A stretch of 64,000 bases of DNA from Paenibacillus alba (GCF_013204855.1 NZ_JABMKZ010000003.1:248001-312000), one strand, 5' to 3'; shown: positions 1 through 9,814, counted from the first letter of the stretch. A program made the numbers and translations. The notes: a model not told the origin generated them from the letters alone.

Positions 1-1
1 T

Positions 2-760
2 CTCGTCAGCGTGATGTTTGTCAATAATGAAGTCGGAACGATACAGCCTATTCAAGAAATTGGGCATTGGCTGGCTAATTATCCGAAAGTGTTGTTCCAT
101 GTCGATGCCGTACAGGGAATTGCCAAGCTGCCTTTTCATCCGAAGGAGTGGGGAGTGGATCTTTGCAGCGCATCTGCACATAAGTTTGGTGGGCCCAAAG
201 GTGTTGGGTTCTTATACCGCAGAGAAGGCGTACAACTAACGCCGCAGCTTGTCGGCGGAGGACAGGAATATGGTCTTCGCTCAGGCACAGAAAATGTCCC
301 GCTCATAGTCGGTATGGCGAAAGCGCTTCGGTTATCTATGGAGCACCTGCAAGTCAAAATGGAGCAGAAATATCGCGTCCGGCATTTGCTTGTTGAAGGA
401 ATCAGCAAGATTCCAGAGCTCACGTTGACCGGTTCGGATCTGGCTGAGGAAATGGCTCCCCATATCATTCATTTTGCCTTTGCCGGGATGAAGGCAGAAG
501 TTGTTGTACATGCCTTGGAGCAAAGACACATTTACATATCGACCAAGTCAGCATGCGCCTCGGACGAATCAGATCCGAGTTCGGTTATGCTAGCTTTAGG
601 CTGCAGTCGGGAGCAAGCGGTAAGCGGCCTAAGAGTCAGCTTCTCGGAAGAACATCAAGAGAAAGAGGCGGAGCAGTTTCTTGCAGCACTTCGTGAGGTT
701 GTGAAGGAGCTGGCCCCGCTGTTAAAACAAACATCGGAAAGAAGAGGGAAGCGAAGATGA
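2..760 (+). CDS. nifZ: cysteine desulfurase (NifS/IscS family), 5' truncated by window edge
   Basis: PLP enzyme that removes sulfur from cysteine as an enzyme-bound persulfide. The reading frame is already open at base 2, so the N-terminal part lies outside the window. The PLP-binding lysine is in SAHKFGGPKG (Lys codon 182-184) and the persulfide cysteine is in STKSACASD (Cys codon 554-556). The frame overlaps thiI by the ATGA of 757-760. This pairing matches the nifZ-thiI pair of Bacillus, in which the desulfurase feeds sulfur to ThiI for 4-thiouridine. The symbol rests on that context; iscS-like is the safer family name. Confidence 0.9.
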   Translation, partial: LVSVMFVNNEVGTIQPIQEIGHWLANYPKVLFHVDAVQGIAKLPFHPKEWGVDLCSASAHKFGGPKGVGFLYRREGVQLTPQLVGGGQEYGLRSGTENVPLIVGMAKALRLSMEHLQVKMEQKYRVRHLLVEGISKIPELTLTGSDLAEEMAPHIIHFAFAGMKAEVVVHALEQRHIYISTKSACASDESDPSSVMLALGCSREQAVSGLRVSFSEEHQEKEAEQFLAALREVVKELAPLLKQTSERRGKRR

Positions 761-1965
761 AACCGGATTGTTTGATTTTGCGTTTTGGCGAATTGACTCT
801 AAAAGGGAAAAATCGCAAACGATTTGAGCGCAGCGTAATGGCACAAATTCGTAAGGTTTTAGGGTCTTTTCCCGATTTAAGGTATATTTCTGAATACGGA
901 CGCGTATATGTGGAGCTAGGGGGAGCAGCTTACGAAGAAGCTTCGGCGGCTTTGCAGCGCGTCTTTGGACTGGCGTCTTTCAGCCCTGCCTATCACGCGC
1001 CGATGGAGGTAGAAGCCATCCAAGAGATCGCTCTGCAGATCATGCAGGCTCTTCCAAAACAACCGAAAACCTTCAAGGTAACGGTACGCAGAGTGAATAA
1101 ATCATTCCCGCTCGATTCGCAGAGAATGAATTATTTGGTAGGCGGGTATGTCCTGCAAGCAAGCCCTGGTTTACAGGTTGATGTGCATCAGCCTGAGGTC
1201 GAGCTTCGCGTAGAGATTCGCGAGGAGCAGGTGCTTTTGTATGCGGAAGTGATTGAGGGGGCAGGCGGCTTCCCGTCCGGAACGAGCGGCAAAGCGCTGC
1301 TAATGCTTTCAGGCGGTATTGACAGCCCAGTTGCCGGATGGCTTGCCATGCGCAAGGGACTTACGATTGAAGCGATTCACTTCCATAGCTTTCCTTACAC
1401 AAGTGAGCGCGCCAAGGAAAAGGTCATTGATCTGGCACATCAGTTGGCTTCTTACACGGACTCGTTGAAGCTTCACCTTGTTCCGTTTACAGAAGTTCAA
1501 ACTTCGATTCACCGCGCTTATCAGGACAATTTATTAGTAACGCTTATAAGAAGAGCGATGTACCGCATCGCAGAGCAAATTGCTGATCGCGAAGGATTGA
1601 ACGGTTTGGTCACCGGAGAAAGCTTAGGACAAGTAGCCAGCCAAACACTGCCAAGCCTGAATGTCATCGGGCGAGTGGTGACATTGCCGCTTTTGCAGCC
1701 GCTGATGATGATGGACAAGCAAGAGATTATTCGTCTGGCCGAATCCATCGGCACTTTTCCAATCTCCATCTTACCTTATGAAGATTGCTGTTCCCTGTTT
1801 CTTCCGCCATCCCCGAGCACGAATCCAAATCTGCGGATGGTTGAGAAAATTGAGAATAGTATGGACTTCTTGCCAGAACTCATCAAGAGAGCCGCAGCGC
1901 AGACAGAAACCATTGAAATTGTTCATGGACAGTTGAAGAAGGTGTCAGACGCGCATTTATTTTAA
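757..1965 (+). CDS. thiI: tRNA 4-thiouridine sulfurtransferase ThiI
   Basis: Adenylates uridine 8 of tRNA and transfers sulfur to it; some family members also serve thiazole synthesis. The 402-residue protein has an N-terminal ferredoxin-like region, a THUMP domain at about residues 60-165 and the PP-loop SGGIDSP at residues 185-191. The frame ends soon after the ATP-pyrophosphatase domain, so the C-terminal rhodanese domain of the enterobacterial form is absent, as is usual in Bacillales. Translation is coupled to the upstream desulfurase through an ATGA overlap, which suggests the desulfurase is its sulfur donor. Confidence 0.96.
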   Translation: MKPDCLILRFGELTLKGKNRKRFERSVMAQIRKVLGSFPDLRYISEYGRVYVELGGAAYEEASAALQRVFGLASFSPAYHAPMEVEAIQEIALQIMQALPKQPKTFKVTVRRVNKSFPLDSQRMNYLVGGYVLQASPGLQVDVHQPEVELRVEIREEQVLLYAEVIEGAGGFPSGTSGKALLMLSGGIDSPVAGWLAMRKGLTIEAIHFHSFPYTSERAKEKVIDLAHQLASYTDSLKLHLVPFTEVQTSIHRAYQDNLLVTLIRRAMYRIAEQIADREGLNGLVTGESLGQVASQTLPSLNVIGRVVTLPLLQPLMMMDKQEIIRLAESIGTFPISILPYEDCCSLFLPPSPSTNPNLRMVEKIENSMDFLPELIKRAAAQTETIEIVHGQLKKVSDAHLF

Positions 1966-2033
1966 TGCGTTTATCGGCCTTCCGAAGGTGACCCCCGTCG
2001 CCGGCTAACCATGCATTCCGGGAGGTTGTTAGC

Positions 2034-2714
2034 ATGTTGGATGCGCTCATTTTATTTTTGCAGATAATGTTGATCAATATTGTACTCAGTGGGGATAATG
2101 CCGTTGTGATTGCGCTGGCGAGCAAAAATCTGCCGGTCGAGCAGCGTAAGCTTGCCGTCTGGTGGGGGGCATTCGGAGCCATCGCATTGCGGCTGGTCTT
2201 GACCTTAGTAGCCGTAAGCTTGCTGGATATCCCTTACATACAGGCAGGCGGCTCGATTCTGCTTTTCTGGATCGCCATTAAGCTGCTGACCGATGATGAC
2301 AGTCATGCGAATGTGAAAGAGGCATCAACGCTTGGCAAAGCGATTTGGACCATTATTGTGGCCGATTTTGTGATGAGTCTGGATAATGTGCTAGCCATCG
2401 CGGCAAAAGGAAACGGGAATAACACCGTCATTATTCTAGGCATCGGGCTCAGCATCCCTATCATTATTTGGGGGAGTACGCTTGTTATGAACCTGCTTCA
2501 GAAATATCCGATTCTGGTGTTCATGGGTGCCGGAATTCTAGGCTATACGGCCGGTGAAATGTTCGTGAAGGACGAGAAGATGATTGATTGGGTGCTGATG
2601 GATTATGAATATCTGCATGTCTGGATACCGATTGCAGCGGCAGCGCTGGTCATTATGATCGGATTAAGCGTCAAAGGGATGCGGATGCATCAGCTTAAAA
2701 CCAGAAACGAATAG
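2034..2714 (+). CDS. TerC-family integral membrane protein
   Basis: The 226-residue polytopic membrane protein has the TerC-family signature NIVLSGDNAVVIALA near the N terminus and the related DFVMSLDNVLAIA in the middle; the two acidic Asp-Asn motifs are the family hallmark. Bacillus relatives (YjbE, YkoY, YceF) are linked to manganese export, including to metalloenzymes at the membrane. The start follows GGGAGG at a good distance. No yybP-ykoY manganese riboswitch is evident in the 68 bases upstream. A strong terminator follows, so the gene is probably a short unit. The ion is not shown by sequence. Confidence 0.85.
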   Translation: MLDALILFLQIMLINIVLSGDNAVVIALASKNLPVEQRKLAVWWGAFGAIALRLVLTLVAVSLLDIPYIQAGGSILLFWIAIKLLTDDDSHANVKEASTLGKAIWTIIVADFVMSLDNVLAIAAKGNGNNTVIILGIGLSIPIIIWGSTLVMNLLQKYPILVFMGAGILGYTAGEMFVKDEKMIDWVLMDYEYLHVWIPIAAAALVIMIGLSVKGMRMHQLKTRNE

Positions 2715-2725
2715 ATGGGAAGGAC

Positions 2726-2762
2726 AACCGCCAAGCTGGTGATGCAGCTTGGTGGTTTTTTT
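2726..2762 (+). terminator. Rho-independent terminator after terC-family gene
   Basis: A 13-bp perfect stem (2726-2738 with 2745-2757) has a 6-nt loop and a T-run to 2762. Confidence 0.9.
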
Positions 2763-2839
2763 ATACGACATAATTGAAACTTTTTTCCAGTTTTGTCGTC
2801 TACTTATGAGACAAGCAAGTTGAGAAGGGAGTCAATCGT

Positions 2840-5263
2840 GTGAATGTTAGTCCGATTAGCAAAGCTTCATTTCGTTTTATAGGCATGATTGGAAGTTTGA
2901 TCATAGCCCTATGGCTGCAAGGAAACGCACTTTTTTTGGATAAAGCGTATGCTGAAACCGCGATGATTGAGATTCAATCGGAGATCGGATTTGGCGCATC
3001 GAACGTGAAACAAGGTGTTTGGACCCCGGTAAAGATAACTCTGCACAATAAAGGCACTGATCTATCGGGCGATTTGGTGATCAAGGTGGCTAATCCCAAT
3101 GGGAACAAGGATTTTAGTTATGCGCAGCAGGTTGAGCTGCCCAAAGGCAGTACAAAAGTGGTCACGCTTCTGATACCTGGCTTTTCGTATACGAGCAGCA
3201 ATAATTCCATAGCTTTTTATGAAAAGACCGTTAAAAGCGGGAAAAAAATCCCTTTAGATGGCAAAACCTATTTGGAAGCCTTCCAGTTCCCTAAGGAGAC
3301 ACTGCAAGTAGGCGTCTTAGCTCGGGATGTAGATACAATGAATTTCCTAAGTTTGCTTAACCAAGCAGGGAAGAAACTAAATCTCATTCACCTGAAGCAG
3401 CAGGAAATACCACAGGAGGCACTCGGGTTAGATAGCTTTGATGTGCTTGTTTTCAATGATTTTGCATCCGATACTCTGTCCAAAGAACAAGTGCAGGCTA
3501 CTAAGCAATGGGTGAAACGAGGCGGTACGCTTATTCTTGCTGGAGGCGCAGGGTACTCCAAGACAGCAGCCCCATTTGCTGAGATGGCTCCTGTGGCTTA
3601 TCAAGGAACAGAGTCGGTCCAAGCACTCTCCGAAGTGGCTAAAATGGGGGAGAAGGAGCTGCAGCTTACACAGCCTTTTACGCTTTCCAAAGCGTCATTG
3701 ACGAAAGGCTCCGTAGCAATTGTATCTGAGAATACTTTGCCTATTTATGCTCGCAGCGCTTATGGAGCCGGTTACGTGGCTTATGCTGCGTATGATTTAT
3801 CTCTGAATCCGATGGCCTCGTGGAACGGGAATTCGCGATTATGGGAACAGCTATTAGCTGAGCCAATTGAAAAGGCAAACGCATACGACTTGAATCAAAT
3901 GCGTAATGGCAATAACGGTTACTGGGAAATGAATCAGGCATTGGAGTACTTTCCGTCTCTGCTGCCGCCCAAATTAGGTGGACTTGCTATCGTACTCTTG
4001 ATTTACGCGATCGTTGTTGGACCGCTGCTTTATTTGATTTTGCGCCGCTTAGATCGTAGAGAATGGGCATGGTATATCATTCCGCTAGTTGCGATTGTTA
4101 CAAGCGTCGGAATATTTCAATTCAGTGCCTCCAATCGGGGGAACAAGATGGCTCAGACGTTTAACACGATCGCTTTGAATGGATCCGGTTCCGGAATGAA
4201 ACAATCCATGACGTCTGTCTTTCTGCCAAAGGGTGGGAATATTGAACTCAGATTCCCGGAAAAGGGAACGGTATCTCCGTTCTTCCAAAGCGATGTATAC
4301 CCAAACTTGCAGTTGCATGACAGCAATGAGTTTATCATTCGCCAAGAACAAGAAGAGACAATCGTCGGTCTCCAGGATATTCCTTATTCATCCGTCAGCA
4401 AATTCGTCTTTAACAGGGAACAGCCAATAGAGCTGGGAAAACTTGACTATCACCTTACAGAGTTGTCAGCCAACGGGGCAAAAGGAGAAATTACAAACAA
4501 CACGAAGAAGGATTTAACAGACGTTGCACTTCTTATTAATCAATCTTATGTCAACCTAGGACCTGTAAAAGCTGGCGCTTCATCGAGCTTTGATACAGCG
4601 ATCGGCAATCGTAATTCAAATGGCATGAATTATGGACAGCTTGCGTTTCCATTTCCAACTACGAACAGCAATTTGGATTACAGCTTGCAGCAGCGTGCCA
4701 TATTAAACACGTTTATCCAACGTAAATCCAAGATTTCCGGTGGATTCATGCCTATGATCGTTGGTTGGTACAAGGAACAGTCATCGTTGTCACTTACTTC
4801 AAATAGTACGGTGCCAACTGAAGAAATTACGCTGGTTGCGCAAGAGATGAAGCTTGATTATGTCACACCTGACGGTAGAATCGTGATTCCTAGCACGGCC
4901 ATCCTACCAGATTTCGTTGATAACCATTTGAAAATGAGTGCTATTCAGATTCAGGAGGGACCTTTCATGCAGATGGCCAGTGGGGATATCACGCTGGTAT
5001 ACCGCCTGCCTCCTCTGCCAGGGGCTGCCTATCACAAGCTGGAGATAACTGGAGATCCAAATCCGGAAGTAACTTTGGACTTATGGAATGCACAAACAGG
5101 CGCATGGGAGCCATTCCCCTTAAAATCCTACCAGACATGGGAGGGAGATAAGCTGCAGCCTTATATCTTAGAGGGGAAAACGATTCGGATGAGAGCTGCA
5201 ACGGTACAAAATAATACGATGTTCCGCATTCCGGCTGTTTCTCTGGAAGGAACGGTGAAATGA
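2840..5263 (+). CDS. membrane-anchored protein with glutamine-amidotransferase-like domain
   Basis: The 807-residue protein has an N-terminal hydrophobic signal or anchor (about residues 10-35, ending near AYA), a beta-rich extracellular region and a Rossmann-like segment. That segment contains FDVLVFNDF and WVKRGGTLILAGG, typical of the class I glutamine-amidotransferase-like fold in large envelope proteins. Two membrane helices lie at about 380-430, followed by a second extracytoplasmic region. The start is GTG at 2840 after AGAAGGGAG. The stop overlaps the start of the ABC ATPase, so it is coupled to the exporter. No catalytic Cys-His-Glu triad is obvious, so amidotransferase activity is not implied. 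Its role in the cluster is unknown. Confidence 0.75.
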   Translation: MNVSPISKASFRFIGMIGSLIIALWLQGNALFLDKAYAETAMIEIQSEIGFGASNVKQGVWTPVKITLHNKGTDLSGDLVIKVANPNGNKDFSYAQQVELPKGSTKVVTLLIPGFSYTSSNNSIAFYEKTVKSGKKIPLDGKTYLEAFQFPKETLQVGVLARDVDTMNFLSLLNQAGKKLNLIHLKQQEIPQEALGLDSFDVLVFNDFASDTLSKEQVQATKQWVKRGGTLILAGGAGYSKTAAPFAEMAPVAYQGTESVQALSEVAKMGEKELQLTQPFTLSKASLTKGSVAIVSENTLPIYARSAYGAGYVAYAAYDLSLNPMASWNGNSRLWEQLLAEPIEKANAYDLNQMRNGNNGYWEMNQALEYFPSLLPPKLGGLAIVLLIYAIVVGPLLYLILRRLDRREWAWYIIPLVAIVTSVGIFQFSASNRGNKMAQTFNTIALNGSGSGMKQSMTSVFLPKGGNIELRFPEKGTVSPFFQSDVYPNLQLHDSNEFIIRQEQEETIVGLQDIPYSSVSKFVFNREQPIELGKLDYHLTELSANGAKGEITNNTKKDLTDVALLINQSYVNLGPVKAGASSSFDTAIGNRNSNGMNYGQLAFPFPTTNSNLDYSLQQRAILNTFIQRKSKISGGFMPMIVGWYKEQSSLSLTSNSTVPTEEITLVAQEMKLDYVTPDGRIVIPSTAILPDFVDNHLKMSAIQIQEGPFMQMASGDITLVYRLPPLPGAAYHKLEITGDPNPEVTLDLWNAQTGAWEPFPLKSYQTWEGDKLQPYILEGKTIRMRAATVQNNTMFRIPAVSLEGTVK

Positions 5264-6216
5264 TGATTACAACCACAGAGTTAACGAAAAGATATGGGAA
5301 TTTTACGGCGCTAGATTCTTTAACCATGCAGATTGATAAAGGTACCGTTTTTGGCTTTGTAGGTCCCAACGGAGCCGGCAAATCAACCACGATGTCGATT
5401 CTGGCTACACTGCTGAACCCAACCTCCGGCTCCGCTCAAGTTGGCGGATACGATGTCACCGAGAAACCAAAGGAAGTTCGTAAACTGATCGGCTATATGC
5501 CTGACTTTTTTGGTGTCTATGACAATTTCAAAGCAACGGAGTATCTCGATTTCTATGGTGCCAGTTATGGCATATCGAGAGCTGACCGCATGAAGCTGAT
5601 TCCACAGCTGCTGGATCTTGTCAATTTAACGGAAAAAGCGGATTTCTACGTGGATTCCTTATCACGAGGCATGAAGCAGCGTCTCTGCTTAGCCAGATGC
5701 CTCGTACATGAGCCAGAGGTGCTGATTCTCGATGAACCGGCCTCAGGGCTTGATCCAAGAGCGCGAATCGAAATGCGAGAGATCCTAAAGGAACTTAAGG
5801 CGATGGGGAAAACGATCATCATCTCATCGCATATTTTGCCGGAGCTAGCAGAGATGGTTGACGAAATAGGTGTTATTGAATACGGCAAATTGATTGCAAA
5901 AGGTAAAGTTTCAGACATCCAAAGCAGGATGAAAGCCAATCGTGTGCTGCAAGTTCGTATGGCAAACAGAGCGGAGGAGGCTGTCGTCTACTTGCAGCAG
6001 CAGCCGCATGTGACGATGGTGCTGCAAGATGAGAAAGGGCTGCATGTCCATTTTGGCGGGACGGACGAGGATCAGACGAATCTACTTGCGCGATTGATCC
6101 AAAATGGGTTTCCTCTCTTGTCGTTCAGCGAAGCATTAACGAATCTGGAAGATGTGTTTCTGGAAATCACGAAAGGAGGCGGCGCACATGATGAACAGCA
6201 AGTTAAATTGGATTAA
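5260..6216 (+). CDS. ABC transporter ATP-binding protein (ABC-2 exporter type)
   Basis: The 318-residue ATPase has Walker A GPNGAGKS (residues 35-42), signature LSRGMKQ (134-140), Walker B VLILDEP (154-160) and the SSH switch histidine region. It belongs to the export-type subfamily with a C-terminal extension. Its start overlaps the upstream stop codon, and its end overlaps the downstream permease by about 29 bases, so the three genes are translated as a block. The substrate is unknown; the envelope-protein neighbours suggest secretion or membrane remodelling rather than nutrient uptake. Confidence 0.93.
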   Translation: MMITTTELTKRYGNFTALDSLTMQIDKGTVFGFVGPNGAGKSTTMSILATLLNPTSGSAQVGGYDVTEKPKEVRKLIGYMPDFFGVYDNFKATEYLDFYGASYGISRADRMKLIPQLLDLVNLTEKADFYVDSLSRGMKQRLCLARCLVHEPEVLILDEPASGLDPRARIEMREILKELKAMGKTIIISSHILPELAEMVDEIGVIEYGKLIAKGKVSDIQSRMKANRVLQVRMANRAEEAVVYLQQQPHVTMVLQDEKGLHVHFGGTDEDQTNLLARLIQNGFPLLSFSEALTNLEDVFLEITKGGGAHDEQQVKLD

Positions 6217-7024
6217 TCCTGTAATGGAAAAAGAATTCCGCTTGCGGATGCGGACAATCCGATCACCGATTTCCATACTGGTCTATCTACTGGCGATTGG
6301 CTTGATTGCGCTTGGTTTCGCTTATATCAATATGAGAAACATGCAATCCGGTGTGCTTAGCACGGCTAATAGCAGCCAGTTATTTTATTTCCTGAGCGGA
6401 ACTCAATTAGTTCTTATCGCCTTCATGACGCCGGGTTTAACGGCTGGGGTCATCAGTGGCGAGCGGGAAAAACAAACACTCAACATGCTTTTGACGACGC
6501 AGCAAAGCTCAGGGACGATTATTTTGAGCAAGCTGTTTGCGTCGCTTAGTTTTATGCTGCTTACAGTAGTGGCGACAATGCCGCTTTACAGCATTGTGTT
6601 TCTGTATGGCGGAGTATCTCCGCTGCAAGTGCTGTCTGTTTTTGTTTTTTATATTTTTGTGATGCTGCTCTTAGGGGCAGTCGGGATCTTCTTTTCCACA
6701 ATTCTGAAGAAAACAGTCATTTCGGTTATTGCCACGTATGGCTTTGTGCTTTTCATTTTTGGATTTACAGCTTTGGCGGGACTATTTTTTGGCAATATTG
6801 GCCGCAGAGGAATGAATGAAGAGGTACTGGGCTACTTCTTGAGCTTTAATCCGATGGCCGTTCTGGTCAGTTTGATGGTGCCGGATTTTGCCAAGGAGTT
6901 GTTTAAGGGACATACGCATCTGCAAATGTGGCATATTTTCGTAGCCGCGTATGCCGTGCTGCTGAGCCTTTTAATATGGCTGAGTGTAAGATATTTGAGA
7001 CCGATTATGAAACGTAAAAAATAA
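6188..7024 (+). CDS. ABC-2 type permease
   Basis: The 278-residue membrane protein has about six hydrophobic helices and the ABC-2 permease motif region SGEREKQTLNMLLTT after the second helix. I chose ATG 6188 because AAAGGAGG (6172-6179) stands 8 nt before it; the frame continues open upstream to 6152 without a better ribosome site. It overlaps the ATPase gene and is its membrane partner. A short gap leads to the next gene of the same cluster. The transported substrate cannot be read from the sequence. Confidence 0.9.
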   Translation: MMNSKLNWINPVMEKEFRLRMRTIRSPISILVYLLAIGLIALGFAYINMRNMQSGVLSTANSSQLFYFLSGTQLVLIAFMTPGLTAGVISGEREKQTLNMLLTTQQSSGTIILSKLFASLSFMLLTVVATMPLYSIVFLYGGVSPLQVLSVFVFYIFVMLLLGAVGIFFSTILKKTVISVIATYGFVLFIFGFTALAGLFFGNIGRRGMNEEVLGYFLSFNPMAVLVSLMVPDFAKELFKGHTHLQMWHIFVAAYAVLLSLLIWLSVRYLRPIMKRKK

Positions 7025-7086
7025 ATGGGTGTTACAAAAAAAGGTGTAACTATGGATAATGCTCATCAGGAAGGAGCTGTCTGCTT

Positions 7087-8796
7087 ATGAAGTATAATTC
7101 GCTGGATGATCTGCTTCAGAACGTGAAACTACGTCTCTACAAAGCGAAAGGGTTGGATTACTTTTTTCGGAGTTTGACAATAGGCATTGCGTTTGCCTGT
7201 CTTTGGCTGCTTAGCGGTCGGTTCTTCCTGATCAGCGGTTATCGGTATGGAGCAATCATTAGTGTGGGTGCCGCGGTTGTTATTGGAGCTGCTTGGTTAT
7301 TCCTACAGCGTCCAAAGATCATTGATGCGGCAAAGTTATTGGATCAACATGGCTTGGATGACCGTATTTCGACGGCGCTTCTAAGCACCCGGCAAACCTC
7401 AATCGTTGCCGCCTTGCAAAGACAGGATGCTCTTGATCAAGCAAATGGCTTTGTGGAAGAACGGTTAAAAACCGTTGTTGCGTTCTCTGTCCCGAGAAGA
7501 CGCTGGATTCCCGTTGCTGCTGGTTTAATGCTCGTAGGAGGACTATTGATTCTACCGAATTCAAATGATGATGCTCTTCTGCACGTCAAGAAAGACAAGC
7601 AGTGGGTTGAAGACGAGCGGAAACAGGTCGATGAGCTGGTTAAGGAACTGGCCGCGAAACCGTCTCCACTGCCAATAACCAAGCAAATGACGGAAGATTT
7701 AAAGGAGCTGGAGAAGCGCTTAAGTCAAACGCCAACGACAGCTAAAGCATTGGAGGAGCTGGAGAAATCGCTGAAGAAAATGGAAGCAGCCATAGGAGAA
7801 CTGGAAAAACAACAACGGCATGCTGAGCAGTGGGCCGAATCGATGCAGCGGACAGAAGCGCTGCGCGAGTTAGGGAAATCTCTCGCACAGAAGAGTGCGG
7901 AAAGCGTTCAGCGTGAGGCTGCTAAGCTTGCTGAGCAAGTTCAGAAGATGACGCCGCAGCAGAAGCAGCAGCTCGCCAGCGAGCTTGAGCGCTTGGCAGC
8001 CTCGGCTGCAGCCGGCTCGCCGGATGCTGAACAGCAGCTGCGCCAGCAGCTTCAGCAGGCCGCTAGCGCGCTGCGCAGCGGTGAGGACGCTGCTAAGCAG
8101 CTAAGCCAGCTGCAAGCCGGCCTTGCGGCTGCCAGCGCCGCGCAGCAAGCTCTGGCGCAGCAGCAAGCGCAGGCAGCGGGGGCGGCAGCAAGTCTCGCCG
8201 CCGGAGCCCTGCCGCAGGCGCGCGAGCTTGCGGCAAGCGGGGCGCAGCCGGGGCAGGCGTGGGCGCCCGGCGGCCGCGCCGAGCAGTTGGCCGCAGCTGG
8301 CAGCACGGCGGCCCCAAGCGCAAGTGCTCCGCCAGCCGCAGGTGTGGCGGGAGCGAGCGCAGCGCCGGGCAGCAGCGCTGGCGGTATTTCGCCCGGAGGC
8401 GGTGCAGGCACGGGCGGAGCCGGTGGCGCAGGCGGAGCGCCCGGGGGCGGCGCAGGAGCGAATGCTGCGGCTGGGGCCGGCGGCGCATCTGGCGGCAGCG
8501 GAGCCGGCGGGACGCAAGGCGGCACGGGCGCGGGTTCGCGCGGGCTTGTGGCAACGCCGAGGGAACGCTCCGGTACCGGAGGCAGCTACGTCGATGGCGG
8601 GCCCACCCGCGGGGGTGGCGGTGAAGTCAGTCGAGGCGGATCGGCTCCGGCCATGGATGGAGCCTCGCGTCCGTACGAAGATGTGTATGCCGATTACGCG
8701 GCAGAAGCTTCAAGCTCGTTGAATCGCACCGAGCTCCCGCAGCATATGCAAAGTATCGTGCGAGATTACTTCTTGGAAATTCAACCACAACGGTAG
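7087..8796 (+). CDS. membrane coiled-coil protein with Gly/Ala/Gln-rich low-complexity tail
   Basis: The 569-residue protein has two N-terminal membrane helices (about residues 30-75), a third at about 140-160, a long Gln/Glu/Lys/Ala coiled coil (about 170-350), then a Gly/Ala/Ser/Pro-rich low-complexity stretch (about 360-520) and an ordinary C-terminal segment with YEDVYADYAAEA. The start has AGGAAGGAG upstream. The low-complexity DNA (about 8020-8640) is far richer in G and C than the flanking genes and leaves many frames open on both strands. The N-terminal layout resembles DUF4175-like proteins found with MoxR and VWA genes, but I cannot assign a family firmly. Confidence 0.8.
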   Translation: MKYNSLDDLLQNVKLRLYKAKGLDYFFRSLTIGIAFACLWLLSGRFFLISGYRYGAIISVGAAVVIGAAWLFLQRPKIIDAAKLLDQHGLDDRISTALLSTRQTSIVAALQRQDALDQANGFVEERLKTVVAFSVPRRRWIPVAAGLMLVGGLLILPNSNDDALLHVKKDKQWVEDERKQVDELVKELAAKPSPLPITKQMTEDLKELEKRLSQTPTTAKALEELEKSLKKMEAAIGELEKQQRHAEQWAESMQRTEALRELGKSLAQKSAESVQREAAKLAEQVQKMTPQQKQQLASELERLAASAAAGSPDAEQQLRQQLQQAASALRSGEDAAKQLSQLQAGLAAASAAQQALAQQQAQAAGAAASLAAGALPQARELAASGAQPGQAWAPGGRAEQLAAAGSTAAPSASAPPAAGVAGASAAPGSSAGGISPGGGAGTGGAGGAGGAPGGGAGANAAAGAGGASGGSGAGGTQGGTGAGSRGLVATPRERSGTGGSYVDGGPTRGGGGEVSRGGSAPAMDGASRPYEDVYADYAAEASSSLNRTELPQHMQSIVRDYFLEIQPQR

Positions 8797-8824
8797 TTTG
8801 AGAGGAACGGGAGGGGCAGAATTA

Positions 8825-9814
8825 ATGGTCGAATCCAAAGAACAATTAGATAGCTGGAGAGCAGCGGTCGAGCAAATGAAAGAGCAGATCGGTCAAGTCA
8901 TCGTTGGCCAGCAAGAAGTCGTCGAGCAGATGCTTTGGTGTATTTTAGCTGGAGGGCATGCGCTGCTTGAGGGAATACCTGGTCTGGGGAAAACCATGCT
9001 TGTGAAAACGATCGCGGACACAGTGGATCTTAGCTTTTCACGCATCCAATTTACACCGGATTTAATGCCGGCAGATATTACAGGAACGAATGTGATTCAA
9101 TTTGGGACTCAGGGTGAAACTTCTTACAAGTTCCAGCACGGGCCGTTGTTTGGTCATGTCGTTCTGGCAGATGAAATCAACCGGGCAACACCCAAAACCC
9201 AAAGTGCTCTGCTCGAAGCCATGCAGGAGAAAACCGTTACGGTGGGCTCAGAAACTTACAAGCTCCCGACGCCTTTTTTTGTTTTGGCCACACAGAATCC
9301 ATTGGAGCAAGAAGGGACCTATCCGCTCCCTGAAGCACAGCTTGACCGATTTTTACTTAAAATTCATGTCACTTATCCGACCAAAAACGAACTAAAGGAA
9401 ATTGTTATGCGAACAACCTCCGGTCAGCGGCTGCAGGCCGAAAAAGTAGCAGATGGCTCACTCTTGCAAGATATTCAATCCGGACTCAAAGAAATTCTTG
9501 TTTCTGATGATGTCCTTGACTTTGCGGTTCAATTGTTGATGAATACGCATCCAGAGGAAGCTGCGGCACCTGATGAAGTCAAAAGATACATTCGTTTTGG
9601 TTCAGGACCTCGTGGTGTCCAAGCTATGATTTCCGTGTCAAAAGTTAGAGCATTTCTCGCTGGTCGATATCATGTCTCGAAGCAGGATGTGTGTGTTGTC
9701 GCAGTTCCGGCATTGCGCCACCGATTATTTCTTAATTTCGAAGGTCAGGCTATGGGGATTTCGCCGGATCTTATTGTTCAAGCCATCATTAGCTCGATGG
9801 AGAATGGACGATGA
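8825..9814 (+). CDS. MoxR-type AAA+ ATPase
   Basis: The 329-residue AAA+ ATPase has Walker A GIPGLGKT (residues 50-57), Walker B VVLADEI (112-118) and the AAA-3/MoxR signature NRATPKTQSALLEAMQE. ATG 8825 is preceded by GGGAGGGG at about 9 nt; a TTG at 8798 is in frame but has no ribosome site. MoxR proteins act as chaperones with VWA-domain partners, often to load metal or assemble complexes. The next gene (DUF58) and the two VWA genes further on are the expected partners. ATGA overlap with the DUF58 gene at 9811. Confidence 0.93.
   Translation: MVESKEQLDSWRAAVEQMKEQIGQVIVGQQEVVEQMLWCILAGGHALLEGIPGLGKTMLVKTIADTVDLSFSRIQFTPDLMPADITGTNVIQFGTQGETSYKFQHGPLFGHVVLADEINRATPKTQSALLEAMQEKTVTVGSETYKLPTPFFVLATQNPLEQEGTYPLPEAQLDRFLLKIHVTYPTKNELKEIVMRTTSGQRLQAEKVADGSLLQDIQSGLKEILVSDDVLDFAVQLLMNTHPEEAAAPDEVKRYIRFGSGPRGVQAMISVSKVRAFLAGRYHVSKQDVCVVAVPALRHRLFLNFEGQAMGISPDLIVQAIISSMENGR

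Noticed and set aside
1966..2033. yybP-ykoY manganese riboswitch before the TerC-family gene
   Set aside because: The gap is only 68 bases and lacks the conserved core; only a weak CCTT/AAGG hairpin is seen.
8052..8722. Several long frames on both strands in the GC-rich part of the coiled-coil gene
   Set aside because: They are by-products of the low-complexity GC-rich sequence, lack ribosome sites and have extreme Arg/Ala/Pro compositions; the plus frame continuing the coiled coil is the real one.
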